Assembly: GCA_964350495.1 (NCBI GenBank)
Contig: CAYGKG010000005.1
Location: forward strand, 1-64,000
Direction of reading: 5' to 3'
Length of the DNA: 64,000 bases
DNA from: CALJDF01 sp964350495
GTDB lineage: Bacteria; Pseudomonadota; Alphaproteobacteria; SHVP01
Part shown: one piece after another, positions 22,916 through 31,916 of the stretch
How positions within the stretch are numbered: the first letter of the stretch is position 1
Layout of the letters: each line of letters starts with the position of its first letter
Position numbers and translations under genes: made by a program
The notes under the pieces: model-generated
The model's input: the letters and a program-made list of their open reading frames with translations, nothing else
The model's database searches: none
Told to the model about the DNA's origin: nothing

Positions 22916-25876
22916 ATGAACGCGCCCGCTCAGGAGTTCTTCGCCGCTGGCCTGTCGCACCACCGCGCCGGCCGTATCGAGGAAGCCGACAAATACTATC
23001 TACAAGCGATCGAGGCCGATCCTGCCTGTTGCGATGCTTTGCTCAACCTCGCGGGCATTCGTATTTCGGCGAATCGTCTCGACGAAGCCGAAGCCCTGCT
23101 GACGACGGCACAGGCGGTCAGACCGGTCGACACCAAGATCCTCACAGCGCTCGCGAACGTTTACCAGGCGAAGGGCGACTACGCCCAATCTGAGTCATAC
23201 TACCGCGACGCGATCGCGCGCAGCCCCGATCTCGCCCTTGCGCACGCGAACCTGGGGCGTCTCCTCTATCGAACCGGTCGGTCGGCAGAAGCAATCGCGA
23301 GTTATCTTGCCGCGCTCGATCTCGACCCGACGTTGGCGACGGCCCACGCCAACCTCGGCGCCGCCCTCGTCGCCAACCAGCGCTTCGACGAAGCCGAAAT
23401 GTCCTTAGGCCTCGCACTGAAGCTCGCCCCCCGAGACCCCGATATCCATCTCAACGTCGGTCACCTGCGGTTCGCCCGAGAGGATTACGCCGGTGCGCTC
23501 GAACACTTCACCCGCGCCTCAGAGTTACGGATGGGGTGGGCCACCGCCCATCTCAATATCGGCGCCGCGCTCCACCGTTTAGGCAAGTACGAAGCAGCCG
23601 AGCGGGAATTCAACCGTGCCGTCGCGCTGGACCCGAACAACGCGGAAGCGCTTCGAGGGCTCGGTACAGCATTGATTTCATTGGATAAAATTGAAGCCGC
23701 CGAGAAGGTCCTGGTGAAATCGGATGCGCTTGCTCCCGATCATCCACAAACCCAATTTCTTCTCGGTCAGGTCTTCGTTGCGACCAAGGACTTCGAACGC
23801 GCAGTCCGGCACAATACCGGTGTCGTTCAGCGCCTACCTAATCTCCTCGAAGGTCGGCTGAACCTCGGCCACGCGCTTCAAGCCTTGCACCGTCATGCCG
23901 AAGCGATCGAGCAATTCCAGGCAGCGATCGCCATCGACGCGACTTCGGCTCAAGCCTTCAACAATCTCGGCAATTCGTTGGGCGCCGTCGGCCGGAACGA
24001 CGATGCGCTCGATGCCTACCGAAAGGCGATTGAGATCGACGCCACGCTGGCCGTCGCCCATATCAACTTCGGCAATACCTTGCGGCAAATGGGCCGTCAT
24101 GGAGAGGCATTCGAGGAATTTCAGCTAGCGATCGAGATCGACCCCGACGATCCCCGCGCGCTGAACGGCATGGGACTAGCTTACCAAGCGTTCAACCGGC
24201 AAGCGGAGGCAATCGAAACGTTCAAGCGCGCCATCGCCGTCGACGACTCCTACCCGGAGGCGATGAACAACTTAGCGATCGCCTACCAGCAACTCGGCCG
24301 CTATCACGATGCGATATCGACCTACAACGACCTGACCAAGAAGCACCCGGAGCTGTCGCAGGCCTATTTCAACCTAGGCAGCCTTCTCCAGCTCCTGAGC
24401 CGCCACGACGAAGCAGTAACCGCGTTTCGCGAAGCGTTGAACCGGAACGTAGGCAATAACGTCGTCTACCCCTACCTGGCCCACGGCTTGATGCAGCAGT
24501 GCAGCTGGGACAACCTCGAAGCAATCATTTCCCGCGTGATCGAGAACACCGAACACGAAATAGCCCGCGGCCAAGGCGTCTCGATTTCGCCCTTCGGTTT
24601 GCAAAGCATGCCGGCCAGTCCGGATCTTCGTTTTCGGACCGCGCAGCACGTCGCGCGACGCGCCGAACGCGAGGTTCAGGACAGCCGTAAGCGGCTGGGC
24701 CCCCTCACCTACAAACACCCAACGGACGGCAAACTGAAGATCGGCTTTCTATCGCCGGATTTCCGCTTCCATAGCGTCGCCGTCGCCTTCCAAGGTGTCC
24801 TCGAACATCGCGACCCCGAGCGATTTCACTATGCCGCCTATGCCGTCACGACGTTCGGCAAGGACGATTTGACCCGGCACTTTTCGGAAACATTCGACAG
24901 TTGGACCGATATCACGCCGATGTCCTATGTCGATGTCGCAAGAAAGATGGTCGATGACGGTGTCAACGTGCTGATCGATCTAGCCGGTCACACCCGCGGC
25001 GGCAGCCCCGAGGTCCTCGCCCTTCGTCCCGCGCCCGTTCAAGCCCACTGGCTGGGGTTTTCGTCGACCACCGGCGCCGCGTATATCGACTATCTGATCA
25101 CCGATCGGATCCAGCTTCCGCCGGAAGACCAACAGTACTGTAGCGAAAAACTGGTCTATCTCCCCCACACCTTCATGGCCGCATCGCGGCCCCCCGTGGC
25201 GGTGGAAACGTTTACGCGCGCAGACTTCGGCTTGCCGGACGACGGGTTCGTTTTCGCCAACTTCAATTCGCACTACAAGTTCTACCCGACGCTCTTTGCG
25301 ATTTGGATGAGGCTGCTGCGCCAGATTCCAGGGAGCGTGATGTGGTTCATGTCAGGAACGAAAACCAGTCGAAGAAACCTCAAGCGAGAGGCGCAGGCCC
25401 GTGGAATCGATCCCGGCCGTCTCGTGTTCTCCGACACGATCGCCCATCCTCGCCATCTTGCCCGCTTGCCCTTGGCCGATCTCGCCCTCGATAACCTGCA
25501 CCACGGCGGCGGCGTAACGACCACGGACTCGCTTTGGGCTGGGGTGCCGGTTCTGACGCTCTACGGCGACACACCGCCGGCACGAAACGGCGCCACGTTG
25601 GTTAGCGCCGTCGGCGCCCCGGAACTGATCGCCTACTCGCTCGACGAGTACGAAAAGAAGGCAACGATGTATGCGCGCGAACCGGATCGACTCGCCGCGC
25701 TACGGGCGAAATTGCGCGCCAATCGGGACACCGAGCCACTGTTCGATATCGACCGGCTGACGCGCCACTTTGAGAGCGCCTGCGAGATGATGTGGCAGAA
25801 CTATCTTGCCGGGAACGAACCTCGCCCCTTCGATGTCCCGGCCCAACCGGCCACGTCGAGAAAACGCGCTGGCTAG
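22916..25876 (+). CDS. TPR/GT41 protein O-glycosyltransferase, probable flagellin glycosyltransferase (FlmG-like)
   Basis: In this 986-residue protein residues 1-540 are about fifteen tetratricopeptide repeats. Residues 600-955 are a GT41 (O-GlcNAc-transferase/SPINDLY) catalytic region: KIGFLSPDFRFHSVAV, DLAGHTRGGSPEVLALRPAPVQAHWLGF (near 687-712), and DNLHHGGGVTTTDSLWAGVPVLTLYG (near 858-883). It transfers a sugar from a nucleotide donor to Ser/Thr; the TPRs bind the acceptor. In Caulobacter the same architecture (FlmG) modifies flagellins. Location immediately divergent from a flagellin gene and beside sugar-modifying genes supports that role. No signal peptide, so it acts in the cytoplasm before export. 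The donor is unknown. Confidence 0.88.
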   Translation: MNAPAQEFFAAGLSHHRAGRIEEADKYYLQAIEADPACCDALLNLAGIRISANRLDEAEALLTTAQAVRPVDTKILTALANVYQAKGDYAQSESYYRDAIARSPDLALAHANLGRLLYRTGRSAEAIASYLAALDLDPTLATAHANLGAALVANQRFDEAEMSLGLALKLAPRDPDIHLNVGHLRFAREDYAGALEHFTRASELRMGWATAHLNIGAALHRLGKYEAAEREFNRAVALDPNNAEALRGLGTALISLDKIEAAEKVLVKSDALAPDHPQTQFLLGQVFVATKDFERAVRHNTGVVQRLPNLLEGRLNLGHALQALHRHAEAIEQFQAAIAIDATSAQAFNNLGNSLGAVGRNDDALDAYRKAIEIDATLAVAHINFGNTLRQMGRHGEAFEEFQLAIEIDPDDPRALNGMGLAYQAFNRQAEAIETFKRAIAVDDSYPEAMNNLAIAYQQLGRYHDAISTYNDLTKKHPELSQAYFNLGSLLQLLSRHDEAVTAFREALNRNVGNNVVYPYLAHGLMQQCSWDNLEAIISRVIENTEHEIARGQGVSISPFGLQSMPASPDLRFRTAQHVARRAEREVQDSRKRLGPLTYKHPTDGKLKIGFLSPDFRFHSVAVAFQGVLEHRDPERFHYAAYAVTTFGKDDLTRHFSETFDSWTDITPMSYVDVARKMVDDGVNVLIDLAGHTRGGSPEVLALRPAPVQAHWLGFSSTTGAAYIDYLITDRIQLPPEDQQYCSEKLVYLPHTFMAASRPPVAVETFTRADFGLPDDGFVFANFNSHYKFYPTLFAIWMRLLRQIPGSVMWFMSGTKTSRRNLKREAQARGIDPGRLVFSDTIAHPRHLARLPLADLALDNLHHGGGVTTTDSLWAGVPVLTLYGDTPPARNGATLVSAVGAPELIAYSLDEYEKKATMYAREPDRLAALRAKLRANRDTEPLFDIDRLTRHFESACEMMWQNYLAGNEPRPFDVPAQPATSRKRAG

Positions 25877-25907
25877 CCCTGCACGGGCTTGTACCCGCGC
25901 CTGCGCA

Positions 25908-27614
25908 CTAGGGCCTTGGATCGGTGTCAGCGATCGCGCCTGCCAGGTGCCAGGGACGCCCATCCACTAAGTCCGTCGCGAAGAAGCAGAACCGGTTAGC
26001 AGACGCCATCGGATAAATTGGCGCGGTCATCACCGGCGCATCGCGATCCGCGTATGCGGCGATCGGCCAGCTTAGGGTCCGCGCACGACGTTGCCCGTCG
26101 GCCCGTTGGGTGCCCTGGGTGAAGTCCTTGTCCAGCGTGACGATCAAGCTGGTTCCCGCGCGCGATGGCTCGGTCGCGACCACGAGGTTGAGCCGGTTTT
26201 CCGCTGCACGTTCCAGCAGACCGGTATCGATTTCCCAACGTTCTAGAACGCGCGTCGGCACACCGACAATTGCGGCATCCTTCAAGGCGAGCAGCCTGAA
26301 CGATTCGACAATCGCCGCGTCGCCGCCGACCACGAGACCGACCCGGCCCTGCGGCAGATCGATCGTGCCGAAGCCATCGGCATAGGCCGTAACCCAAGGA
26401 TGACGCGCACAGGTATGCACGGCGTCTTGATGGAACACGACCCCATCACGCCCGATCAAGACACCCCGGTGCATGAACTTGCCGCCATCCTCATGCACCA
26501 CCGATGCGGCCACAAGGCAATCCCGCTGAACTGCGGACAGTGCCGCGCGCACCGCCGCGACGCCGTCGCGACAGATTGCCGCCGCCTTCGGCGCGTCGCT
26601 GACTTTGTCGCTAGGAAGAAAGGCGAGCTCCGGCAACGTCAGAAATTCGACACCGCGCCCAATCGCATCGGCCACGGCGGCGAGAAGGTCGCCCCGCGCC
26701 CCGTTCACAACCCCGGCCAGCAACCTCTCCGCACCGGCGATGTCGCGGTGGGGAGTCGGTGCCGCCGCGATCGCCCCATAGAGTTCCGGCCGCCGGTCGG
26801 CAAAGAGATCCGAGCCGTCCGGACGCCCTTTCTTCGTCGCCTCCTCCAGGTCGATATCGGCCCAGACCACGGCCTCGGTCTCGACCGGCGCGCGGGCCAG
26901 CACGGTGCCGTCGGGCGCCACAATCTGACTGGCGCCGCCGCCCATCATCTCGCGCGCATCCTGCGGATCGCGGTCGCCGGCAAGGGCCGGCACGAGCGCT
27001 TCGGGAACCAGCCGCCCGACCTTGTTGGCAGCGGCGACGAAGACCTTGTTTTCGGCTGCGCGCACCGGTAGGTGCAGCCAGTCCTCGTCGGGCGCAAAGG
27101 AACACAAGCTGTTGGACAAAAGCTGCGCGCCGCGCAGCGACAGGCCGCGCGCGACCTCCATCGACACACCGTCCATGCAGGAATACATACCGATCTTGCC
27201 GAACGGGGTCGCCATGATGTCGGCCGGCCGATCAGGCTTTTCGAAGAAGAAATTTTCGCCCGCAATGAGAAAGCTCTTGCTCGATTCGCCCAGCATGTCG
27301 CCTTGCGGCCCGAACATGTGGTTGGTATTGCGAACGGCATTATTGCGATGGCGCACGGTAACGTTGACCTGGATCATGCATTGCAGTTCCTTCGCCTTGT
27401 CGGCGATCGCCTTAAGGAAGGCACCGTCGGTCTGCTCGGCGACATCGTAGCAATGCTCGGAATCGCGGTAGAGTGGCGGGTGATTGCAGTATTCCGGCAA
27501 GACGATCAGGTCCGGATCGCAATCGGCCTGCGCCTTGTCGATCATCCGGAGGCAGGTTTGTAGGTTCGCCTCGACGTCGTCCGTCACCTCGAACTGAGCA
27601 ACCGCTACGCGCAT
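25908..27614 (-). CDS. Double nitrilase-superfamily (carbon-nitrogen hydrolase) protein, second domain inactive
   Basis: The 568-residue product contains two carbon-nitrogen hydrolase domains. The first (1-285) has the full Glu-Lys-Cys triad: Glu41 in LIVLPEYC, Lys113 in SSKSFL and Cys146 in GMYSCMDG. The second (about 295-560) keeps LPELAFLP but has Gly in place of the nucleophile Cys in GRVGLVVGGDA, so it is probably structural or regulatory. The family hydrolyses or transfers amides and nitriles; the substrate is unknown. It is last in the minus-strand island operon. The ATG at 27614 has a strong GGAAGGAAG Shine-Dalgarno; the open frame extends to 27635. Convergent with the GT41 gene. Confidence 0.82.
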   Translation of the reverse strand: MRVAVAQFEVTDDVEANLQTCLRMIDKAQADCDPDLIVLPEYCNHPPLYRDSEHCYDVAEQTDGAFLKAIADKAKELQCMIQVNVTVRHRNNAVRNTNHMFGPQGDMLGESSKSFLIAGENFFFEKPDRPADIMATPFGKIGMYSCMDGVSMEVARGLSLRGAQLLSNSLCSFAPDEDWLHLPVRAAENKVFVAAANKVGRLVPEALVPALAGDRDPQDAREMMGGGASQIVAPDGTVLARAPVETEAVVWADIDLEEATKKGRPDGSDLFADRRPELYGAIAAAPTPHRDIAGAERLLAGVVNGARGDLLAAVADAIGRGVEFLTLPELAFLPSDKVSDAPKAAAICRDGVAAVRAALSAVQRDCLVAASVVHEDGGKFMHRGVLIGRDGVVFHQDAVHTCARHPWVTAYADGFGTIDLPQGRVGLVVGGDAAIVESFRLLALKDAAIVGVPTRVLERWEIDTGLLERAAENRLNLVVATEPSRAGTSLIVTLDKDFTQGTQRADGQRRARTLSWPIAAYADRDAPVMTAPIYPMASANRFCFFATDLVDGRPWHLAGAIADTDPRP

Positions 27615-27649
27615 GACGCTTCCTTCCCGTTCCATTTGGTCCTCGGCGT

Positions 27650-28345
27650 TCAGGACGCCGCAACAACCGTTTTCCTAAGCTCGGCCAGATCATAGTAGGT
27701 TCCGTCGCGATCCGGACTCCCCTCGACCTCGACACGGGTCAGAATCATGTCCGGGCCCGTCGTCCAGATCCGCAGGCCAAAACCGAATTGGGTGTGCCAA
27801 ATAAACTCCGAACTCGGGAAATCGCCCGCGCGGGTCGTGCGCACCTCGTCCTTCACGTATTCGGCGGTATTTTCGGTATGCCCGCCGTGGTCCAGGGACT
27901 TGCCGTTCCAGGTGTGCGACACCGTGTGGATGTAAATCGGCTGGGGTTCGCGGTGGGTACGGTCCATGAAACACATCTTCCACGCTTCGTGCATGACTGG
28001 ATGGAAGCCAAGGGTCATATGCGGCGGCGCCGGAAATGCGGCGTGATCCATCTCGCCTGTGTGGTTCCACACCCACGACAGCAGTTTATCGCCAACCACA
28101 CGGCGCAACACGGTGCCCTGGGCTTCGCCTTTGAAAAAGAGGCGCCCCATCGCCTCAATGGGACGCCAGTCGGCGCCTACCATCTGGTTCACGTCGCGCA
28201 GCAGGTCCCCTTTGGGCGACTTGGTAACGGTCCGCATCGTGCGGCTGCCATCGGGGTTTCGAGTGATGAGGAAGCGCTCGTAATCGTGCCGGCTACCGTC
28301 CGGTAGAACGATGTCGAGCTGCCCCTGATAAATCACGATGCTCAT
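27650..28345 (-). CDS. Unknown protein, DUF3108-like beta-rich fold
   Basis: This 231-residue protein has no signal peptide or membrane helix. Features are RHDYERFLITRNPDGSRTMRTVTKSP, MVGADWRPIEA, a His/Trp-rich centre and an ending with YYDLAEL. It shares the same spaced motifs (YERF-x-TR-x2-DG; ADWRP; Y-x-LAEL) with the protein at 48292-49017, so the two are distant paralogues of an uncharacterised family. Their shape resembles DUF3108-type lipid or attachment domains, but this is only an impression. The ATG at 28345 has a GGGGGAG Shine-Dalgarno. Part of the island operon. Confidence 0.65.
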   Translation of the reverse strand: MSIVIYQGQLDIVLPDGSRHDYERFLITRNPDGSRTMRTVTKSPKGDLLRDVNQMVGADWRPIEAMGRLFFKGEAQGTVLRRVVGDKLLSWVWNHTGEMDHAAFPAPPHMTLGFHPVMHEAWKMCFMDRTHREPQPIYIHTVSHTWNGKSLDHGGHTENTAEYVKDEVRTTRAGDFPSSEFIWHTQFGFGLRIWTTGPDMILTRVEVEGSPDRDGTYYDLAELRKTVVAAS

Positions 28346-28408
28346 CTCGCGCACTCCCCCGCCAAACGAGAAGACTAGCATTCGGCGGGAAAAGCGAAAA
28401 ACGCCGGC

Positions 28409-29272
28409 CTAGGCCGCCAAGACGCTCCGGAAGACGTCCTTGGCACTTGGCGGCTGAAGATCGAATTCATCCACCTCGACCTGCATGTCGAGACTGGAGA
28501 ACCGCGGCAGGGCGTCGAAGCCAATGGAACCGGGGATTGCTTCGACCGGACTAATCAGTCGCGGGTCGGCGCCTTCAATTTCCGCAACAACGTGCGCTAG
28601 GGACAAATAGCTCGAGTCTTCCTGCGAAGAGGCATGGAATACCCCTGACAGCCGGTCAGAAAGAACCATCTCGATCGTTTCGAGTGCAAAATTCATGGAA
28701 ATCGGCGCCAGTGGGAGATTGCTGAACGGCCCGATCCGCCTACCGGCTTTTAGATCGCGGCGCCAGTTTTGCACAATTGCGGCGCCCGGCGTCATGACCT
28801 TGGTGAGCCGCACAACGGCGCCGGTGCCGCGGTCGATAAGGTGGCGCATCCCCGCCTCCGCCAACGCCTTGTGTCGCCCGTATTCCGAGACCGGACACGG
28901 ACTGCTGTCGCGGTCCCGCCGCGCGATAGCGCCGTCGAACACTTGATTGCTCGATAGATAAAGAACATAGGCGCCCTGCGCCGCCATCTTCCACGCGAGC
29001 CCGACGGTGCCACGGACATTGACCTGCATCGCGCGGGCCGGGTCCTGAGCGCAGTCGAGGATCGACGTCACACCGGCACAGATCAGGACCGCGTCAACCT
29101 CGGGCAGGACTTCCCAACTGGCCGGGATCGATAGGTCGAGGAAGTGGAGATTGCTGTCCCGCCGTCGGCTGGTTCCGACGACCGTCACGCCCTGCGCCGC
29201 GAAATGGGCACAGGCCGCTCGACCCAGCGCCCCATCGGCGCCGACGACAAGCAGCCTGTTGGGCCACATCAT
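28409..29272 (-). CDS. RmlD-like NAD(P)-dependent sugar-nucleotide reductase/epimerase
   Basis: The 287-residue Rossmann protein starts LLVVGADGALGRAACAHF (GxxGxxG-type nucleotide loop). It has ILDCAQDPARAMQVNVRGT, YLSSNQVFDG and the catalytic Tyr-x3-Lys in SEYGRHKALAE. This is the short-chain dehydrogenase subfamily of dTDP-4-dehydrorhamnose reductases, which complete deoxysugar synthesis; the actual substrate is not known. It overlaps the stop of the methyltransferase (ATGATG), giving translational coupling. The ATG at 29272 is preferred over a GTG at 29290. Confidence 0.82.
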   Translation of the reverse strand: MMWPNRLLVVGADGALGRAACAHFAAQGVTVVGTSRRRDSNLHFLDLSIPASWEVLPEVDAVLICAGVTSILDCAQDPARAMQVNVRGTVGLAWKMAAQGAYVLYLSSNQVFDGAIARRDRDSSPCPVSEYGRHKALAEAGMRHLIDRGTGAVVRLTKVMTPGAAIVQNWRRDLKAGRRIGPFSNLPLAPISMNFALETIEMVLSDRLSGVFHASSQEDSSYLSLAHVVAEIEGADPRLISPVEAIPGSIGFDALPRFSSLDMQVEVDEFDLQPPSAKDVFRSVLAA

Positions 29273-29958
29273 CTCTTGGGACCGCAGCACAGCGCGAAAT
29301 AGTAGTGCGCCATTTGGTAGAAACCGGTGTGCACGACCTCGTCGTTCATCGAGAACACGAACACATTCCCGAAATACCTGGCGAGCAGGTCTTTGAGTTC
29401 GGTCGCAGTCTTACAATTGATGTGCCCGGCTTTGCTGGCCGGACTGGCATAGGCTTGCGAGGCCAGGCTAGGTGAACCGACAATCAAAACGCCGGAGTCG
29501 GTCAGCGACCCGGCGAGGTTCGCCACAAAGGCTTCCTCGTTCGCAGGATCGATATGTTCGATCACGTCCAACGTGTAGGCGCCGTCAAACCGATGGGGCT
29601 GCGCCGGCGGATAGGGTCCGGTCAGCATGTCGTGGATTGCCGTCGACATCGGCCAAGCCGGCGCCATGCGCTCTTCGGCATCGGCAACGAACACCGGATC
29701 GAAGTCCAGCGCGGTCACCCACTCCACTTCCTGTTGCACAAGGCGCGTCCCGAAGGCATCGGCGCAACCGACCTCCAGCACATTCTGGGCACCGCTCAAC
29801 ATCTTAGCCACGAACTTGTAACGCGCCAGGAGAATAGCCAAGCGGCGCGGATCGTCGTGCCAGACTTGGTTGGTCATCAGACCGAGCCGGGTAACGCCGT
29901 CGTCGTTCGCGATATCCAATGCGGCCTGGTATTGCGGTTCGCGGGTTTTGGCGGTCAT
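29269..29958 (-). CDS. Class I SAM-dependent methyltransferase (surface-sugar type)
   Basis: The 229-residue methyltransferase has motif I VLEVGCADAFGTRLV, acidic motif II ALDFDP, motif III around FDGAYTLDVIEHI, and a C-terminal FYQMAHYYFALCCGPK. Enzymes with this short C-terminal signature are common in O-antigen and flagellar glycan clusters. The target, presumably a sugar hydroxyl or carboxyl, is unknown. It lies 19 bp after the previous methyltransferase. Confidence 0.82.
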   Translation of the reverse strand: MTAKTREPQYQAALDIANDDGVTRLGLMTNQVWHDDPRRLAILLARYKFVAKMLSGAQNVLEVGCADAFGTRLVQQEVEWVTALDFDPVFVADAEERMAPAWPMSTAIHDMLTGPYPPAQPHRFDGAYTLDVIEHIDPANEEAFVANLAGSLTDSGVLIVGSPSLASQAYASPASKAGHINCKTATELKDLLARYFGNVFVFSMNDEVVHTGFYQMAHYYFALCCGPKR

Positions 29959-29977
29959 GGCGCAGTCTTTCCAGATG

Positions 29978-30643
29978 CTAGGAGAAGTAGATGCAACCGT
30001 AGTCGCCGGTGTACCCGGCCTGGGCGAACGCCCATTCCCACTCGGCCGGTTTCATGAAGGCGCGGCAGGTCAACTGCCAGTAGAGAAGGTTCGCCTTCTC
30101 TATCTCATCGCGGTAGGACTCGATGGTCACGTGCGCAGCCCGGCGGGAGACTCGATCGATCTCCTTTAGCGCCGCATGCAATTCATAATTATATAGATTA
30201 TGCAGTGTGTTAATGGAGTAAACGAAATCAAAAGATGAGGTATCATAGGGCAGCCGGTCGGCCACCGAACCAACGGTCAGCCCGTCGCGCACTTCTTCCT
30301 TTGCGTGTGCGATGGCGTAGTCCGAGATGTCTATTCCCGCGACCGTCGCCTGCGGCAGAACCTGGGTGAATTCGTAGAGAAGAAACCCCTTGCCGCAACC
30401 GATGTCGAGTATCCGCGCGTCAGGTTTGAGACCGTAATGCCCAACCATCGCTTCGGCAACGGGTCGCCAGCGCCCGTCATAGCGATACCCGCCGAAGCCG
30501 TAGCGACGGTCACCATCCCAATAGTCTTCGCCATAGCGGCAAGCCACCTCGGCGCAGGCAGCTTTGTCGTGCTCGACGACGCGCTGAATGTAGTCGCGCT
30601 TGGTCGCGGTGTGCAAACGCCCGACGAAGTCGACGTAGGCCAT
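29978..30643 (-). CDS. Class I SAM-dependent methyltransferase of the sporadic carbohydrate cluster
   Basis: The 221-residue enzyme has motif I RILDIGCGKGFLLYEF and motif II VAGIDISDYA. DFVYSINTLHNLYNYEL and the characteristic C-terminal EWEWAFAQAGYTGDYG follow. The ATG at 30643 overlaps the stop of the LIC12192-type gene (TGATG); the longer open frame to 31147 is out of the coding frame of the neighbours and is not used. A 60-bp stretch (30181-30240) is only about 28% GC, far below its surroundings, which may mark foreign ancestry or slow codons. Confidence 0.8.
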   Translation of the reverse strand: MAYVDFVGRLHTATKRDYIQRVVEHDKAACAEVACRYGEDYWDGDRRYGFGGYRYDGRWRPVAEAMVGHYGLKPDARILDIGCGKGFLLYEFTQVLPQATVAGIDISDYAIAHAKEEVRDGLTVGSVADRLPYDTSSFDFVYSINTLHNLYNYELHAALKEIDRVSRRAAHVTIESYRDEIEKANLLYWQLTCRAFMKPAEWEWAFAQAGYTGDYGCIYFS

Positions 30644-31053
30644 CAGACCGCACGCGCCATTTCGGTGGGGGCGAACGCGTTCACCCGCAAGATATCCTCG
30701 AAGCGGCCGATATCGACCGCCGACCGCAACGTCAGATTCTCTAGCGCGGCATGGAGTTCGCGGCCCTGCTCCAGAATCTGAGTGTAGATACGCCGCCGTT
30801 TGGACTCGTCGTTTGGCAGCATGAACATCGAGAACAGAATGACCCCATCCAAGGTTGGAAGCTCTTCCATCACGGCATTCAGCATCATGTAACAGCCCGG
30901 CATCGCGTATTCCGTGGCGGACAGTTTGAACGCGATGCCGTTGCGTTGGGCGTAGTCGCGGATTACCAAGTTCTGGACTTGCTGAGGCGTACGTTCGCCC
31001 CGCACCGGCCGCGACCCGATATAGCCGCGGTAACCGCCCTGCATCGCGGTCAT
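30643..31053 (-). CDS. LIC12192-family sporadic carbohydrate cluster protein
   Basis: The 136-residue protein contains RGYIGSRPVRGERTPQQVQNLVIRDYAQRNGI, FKLSATEYAMPGCYMMLNAV and DGVILFSMFMLPNDESKRRRIYTQILEQGRELHAALE. These match my memory of TIGR04323, a small family found scattered in surface carbohydrate clusters (first noted in Leptospira) with no known reaction. It overlaps the oxygenase gene upstream by four bases and the methyltransferase downstream by one, so the three are tightly coupled. Confidence 0.75.
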   Translation of the reverse strand: MTAMQGGYRGYIGSRPVRGERTPQQVQNLVIRDYAQRNGIAFKLSATEYAMPGCYMMLNAVMEELPTLDGVILFSMFMLPNDESKRRRIYTQILEQGRELHAALENLTLRSAVDIGRFEDILRVNAFAPTEMARAV

Positions 31054-31916
31054 GCGAACCCTCCGGGCAATTGGTATTCCATACCGATCCGCGTCGCGGG
31101 CCGCAGCGTGATCGGTTCGAAGAACTCGCCCAGACGTTTGTCCGCATAGGGCGAAAACAAACTCTTGAAGCGGCAGTTCATCGACCAGCGGGATTCGGAC
31201 TCCACGTTGATGCGGTTGCCGTGCATCAGCGATTGGGCGAACAGCAGAACCTCACCGAACCGTATATCGATCCATTCGACATCGGGTTCGATGGCGCGAA
31301 ACAGATCCTCTGCGCTGCGGTCGGCGAATTCGTGCAGCCGCGCGCTCATCGCCCGGTCCGGTTCGGGGGGCAAGAGATACATGGATTTGGTCCTGTAGCA
31401 GTCGACGAGTGGCAGCCAGACGACGATTTCAAACGGCGAATCGCCGCTCCAGACGTCGGCATGGACCGGTAACAGCGAGGAATCGTCTGAGGGTAGCTGG
31501 ATCGACAGGTTGACCCGGCGCTGCATCGCCAGTTCGTTGCCGACCAATGCCTCGATACTGCGTCGCGCCAGGCTGAAATAGGCCTCGCGCAGCCACGGGC
31601 TGGCGTTTACCGCATTGTGGACCGCAAGACGCAGCGCGTTGAGGTCGCTGACGCTGACCTTGGTATGAATGCCGTTGAGAAACGCCGCCGCAGGGCCCGC
31701 ATCGGTGAGGCCAAGGTGCCGAGCGGCTTGCATGGTGACGGCGGCCTGGATGCGCTCCAACTGCGCAGGATCCTCGACCGGCTGAATGACGTAGCCGTCG
31801 CGGAGAAACCGAGCACCGAGCGCCGCGTCGGCGAGAGAGAGAAAATCGCCGGATTGCGTGTCCTGCGGTAGTTTGTCAGGGGCGCGTGGGGTGGCTTGGG
31901 CAGCCTGAACACTCAT
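31050..31916 (-). CDS. 2OG-Fe(II) oxygenase of the sporadic carbohydrate cluster
   Basis: The 288-residue protein contains a phytanoyl-CoA-dioxygenase-like double-stranded beta-helix. Iron ligands are His and Asp in LPVHADVWSGDSPFEIVVWLPLVD and a distal His in LLFAQSLMHGNRIN; an Arg for 2-oxoglutarate lies in SRWSMNCRFKSLF. This agrees with the TIGR04324 type oxygenases of the sporadic carbohydrate cluster. It would hydroxylate or oxidise a sugar intermediate, using O2 and 2-oxoglutarate. It is first in the seven-gene operon that runs to the nitrilase. Confidence 0.78.
   Translation of the reverse strand: MSVQAAQATPRAPDKLPQDTQSGDFLSLADAALGARFLRDGYVIQPVEDPAQLERIQAAVTMQAARHLGLTDAGPAAAFLNGIHTKVSVSDLNALRLAVHNAVNASPWLREAYFSLARRSIEALVGNELAMQRRVNLSIQLPSDDSSLLPVHADVWSGDSPFEIVVWLPLVDCYRTKSMYLLPPEPDRAMSARLHEFADRSAEDLFRAIEPDVEWIDIRFGEVLLFAQSLMHGNRINVESESRWSMNCRFKSLFSPYADKRLGEFFEPITLRPATRIGMEYQLPGGFA

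Noticed and set aside
30644..31147. N-terminal extension of the methyltransferase at 29978-30643
   Set aside because: These 168 codons are an out-of-frame reading of the LIC12192-type gene and part of the oxygenase gene; homology starts at the ATG 30643.
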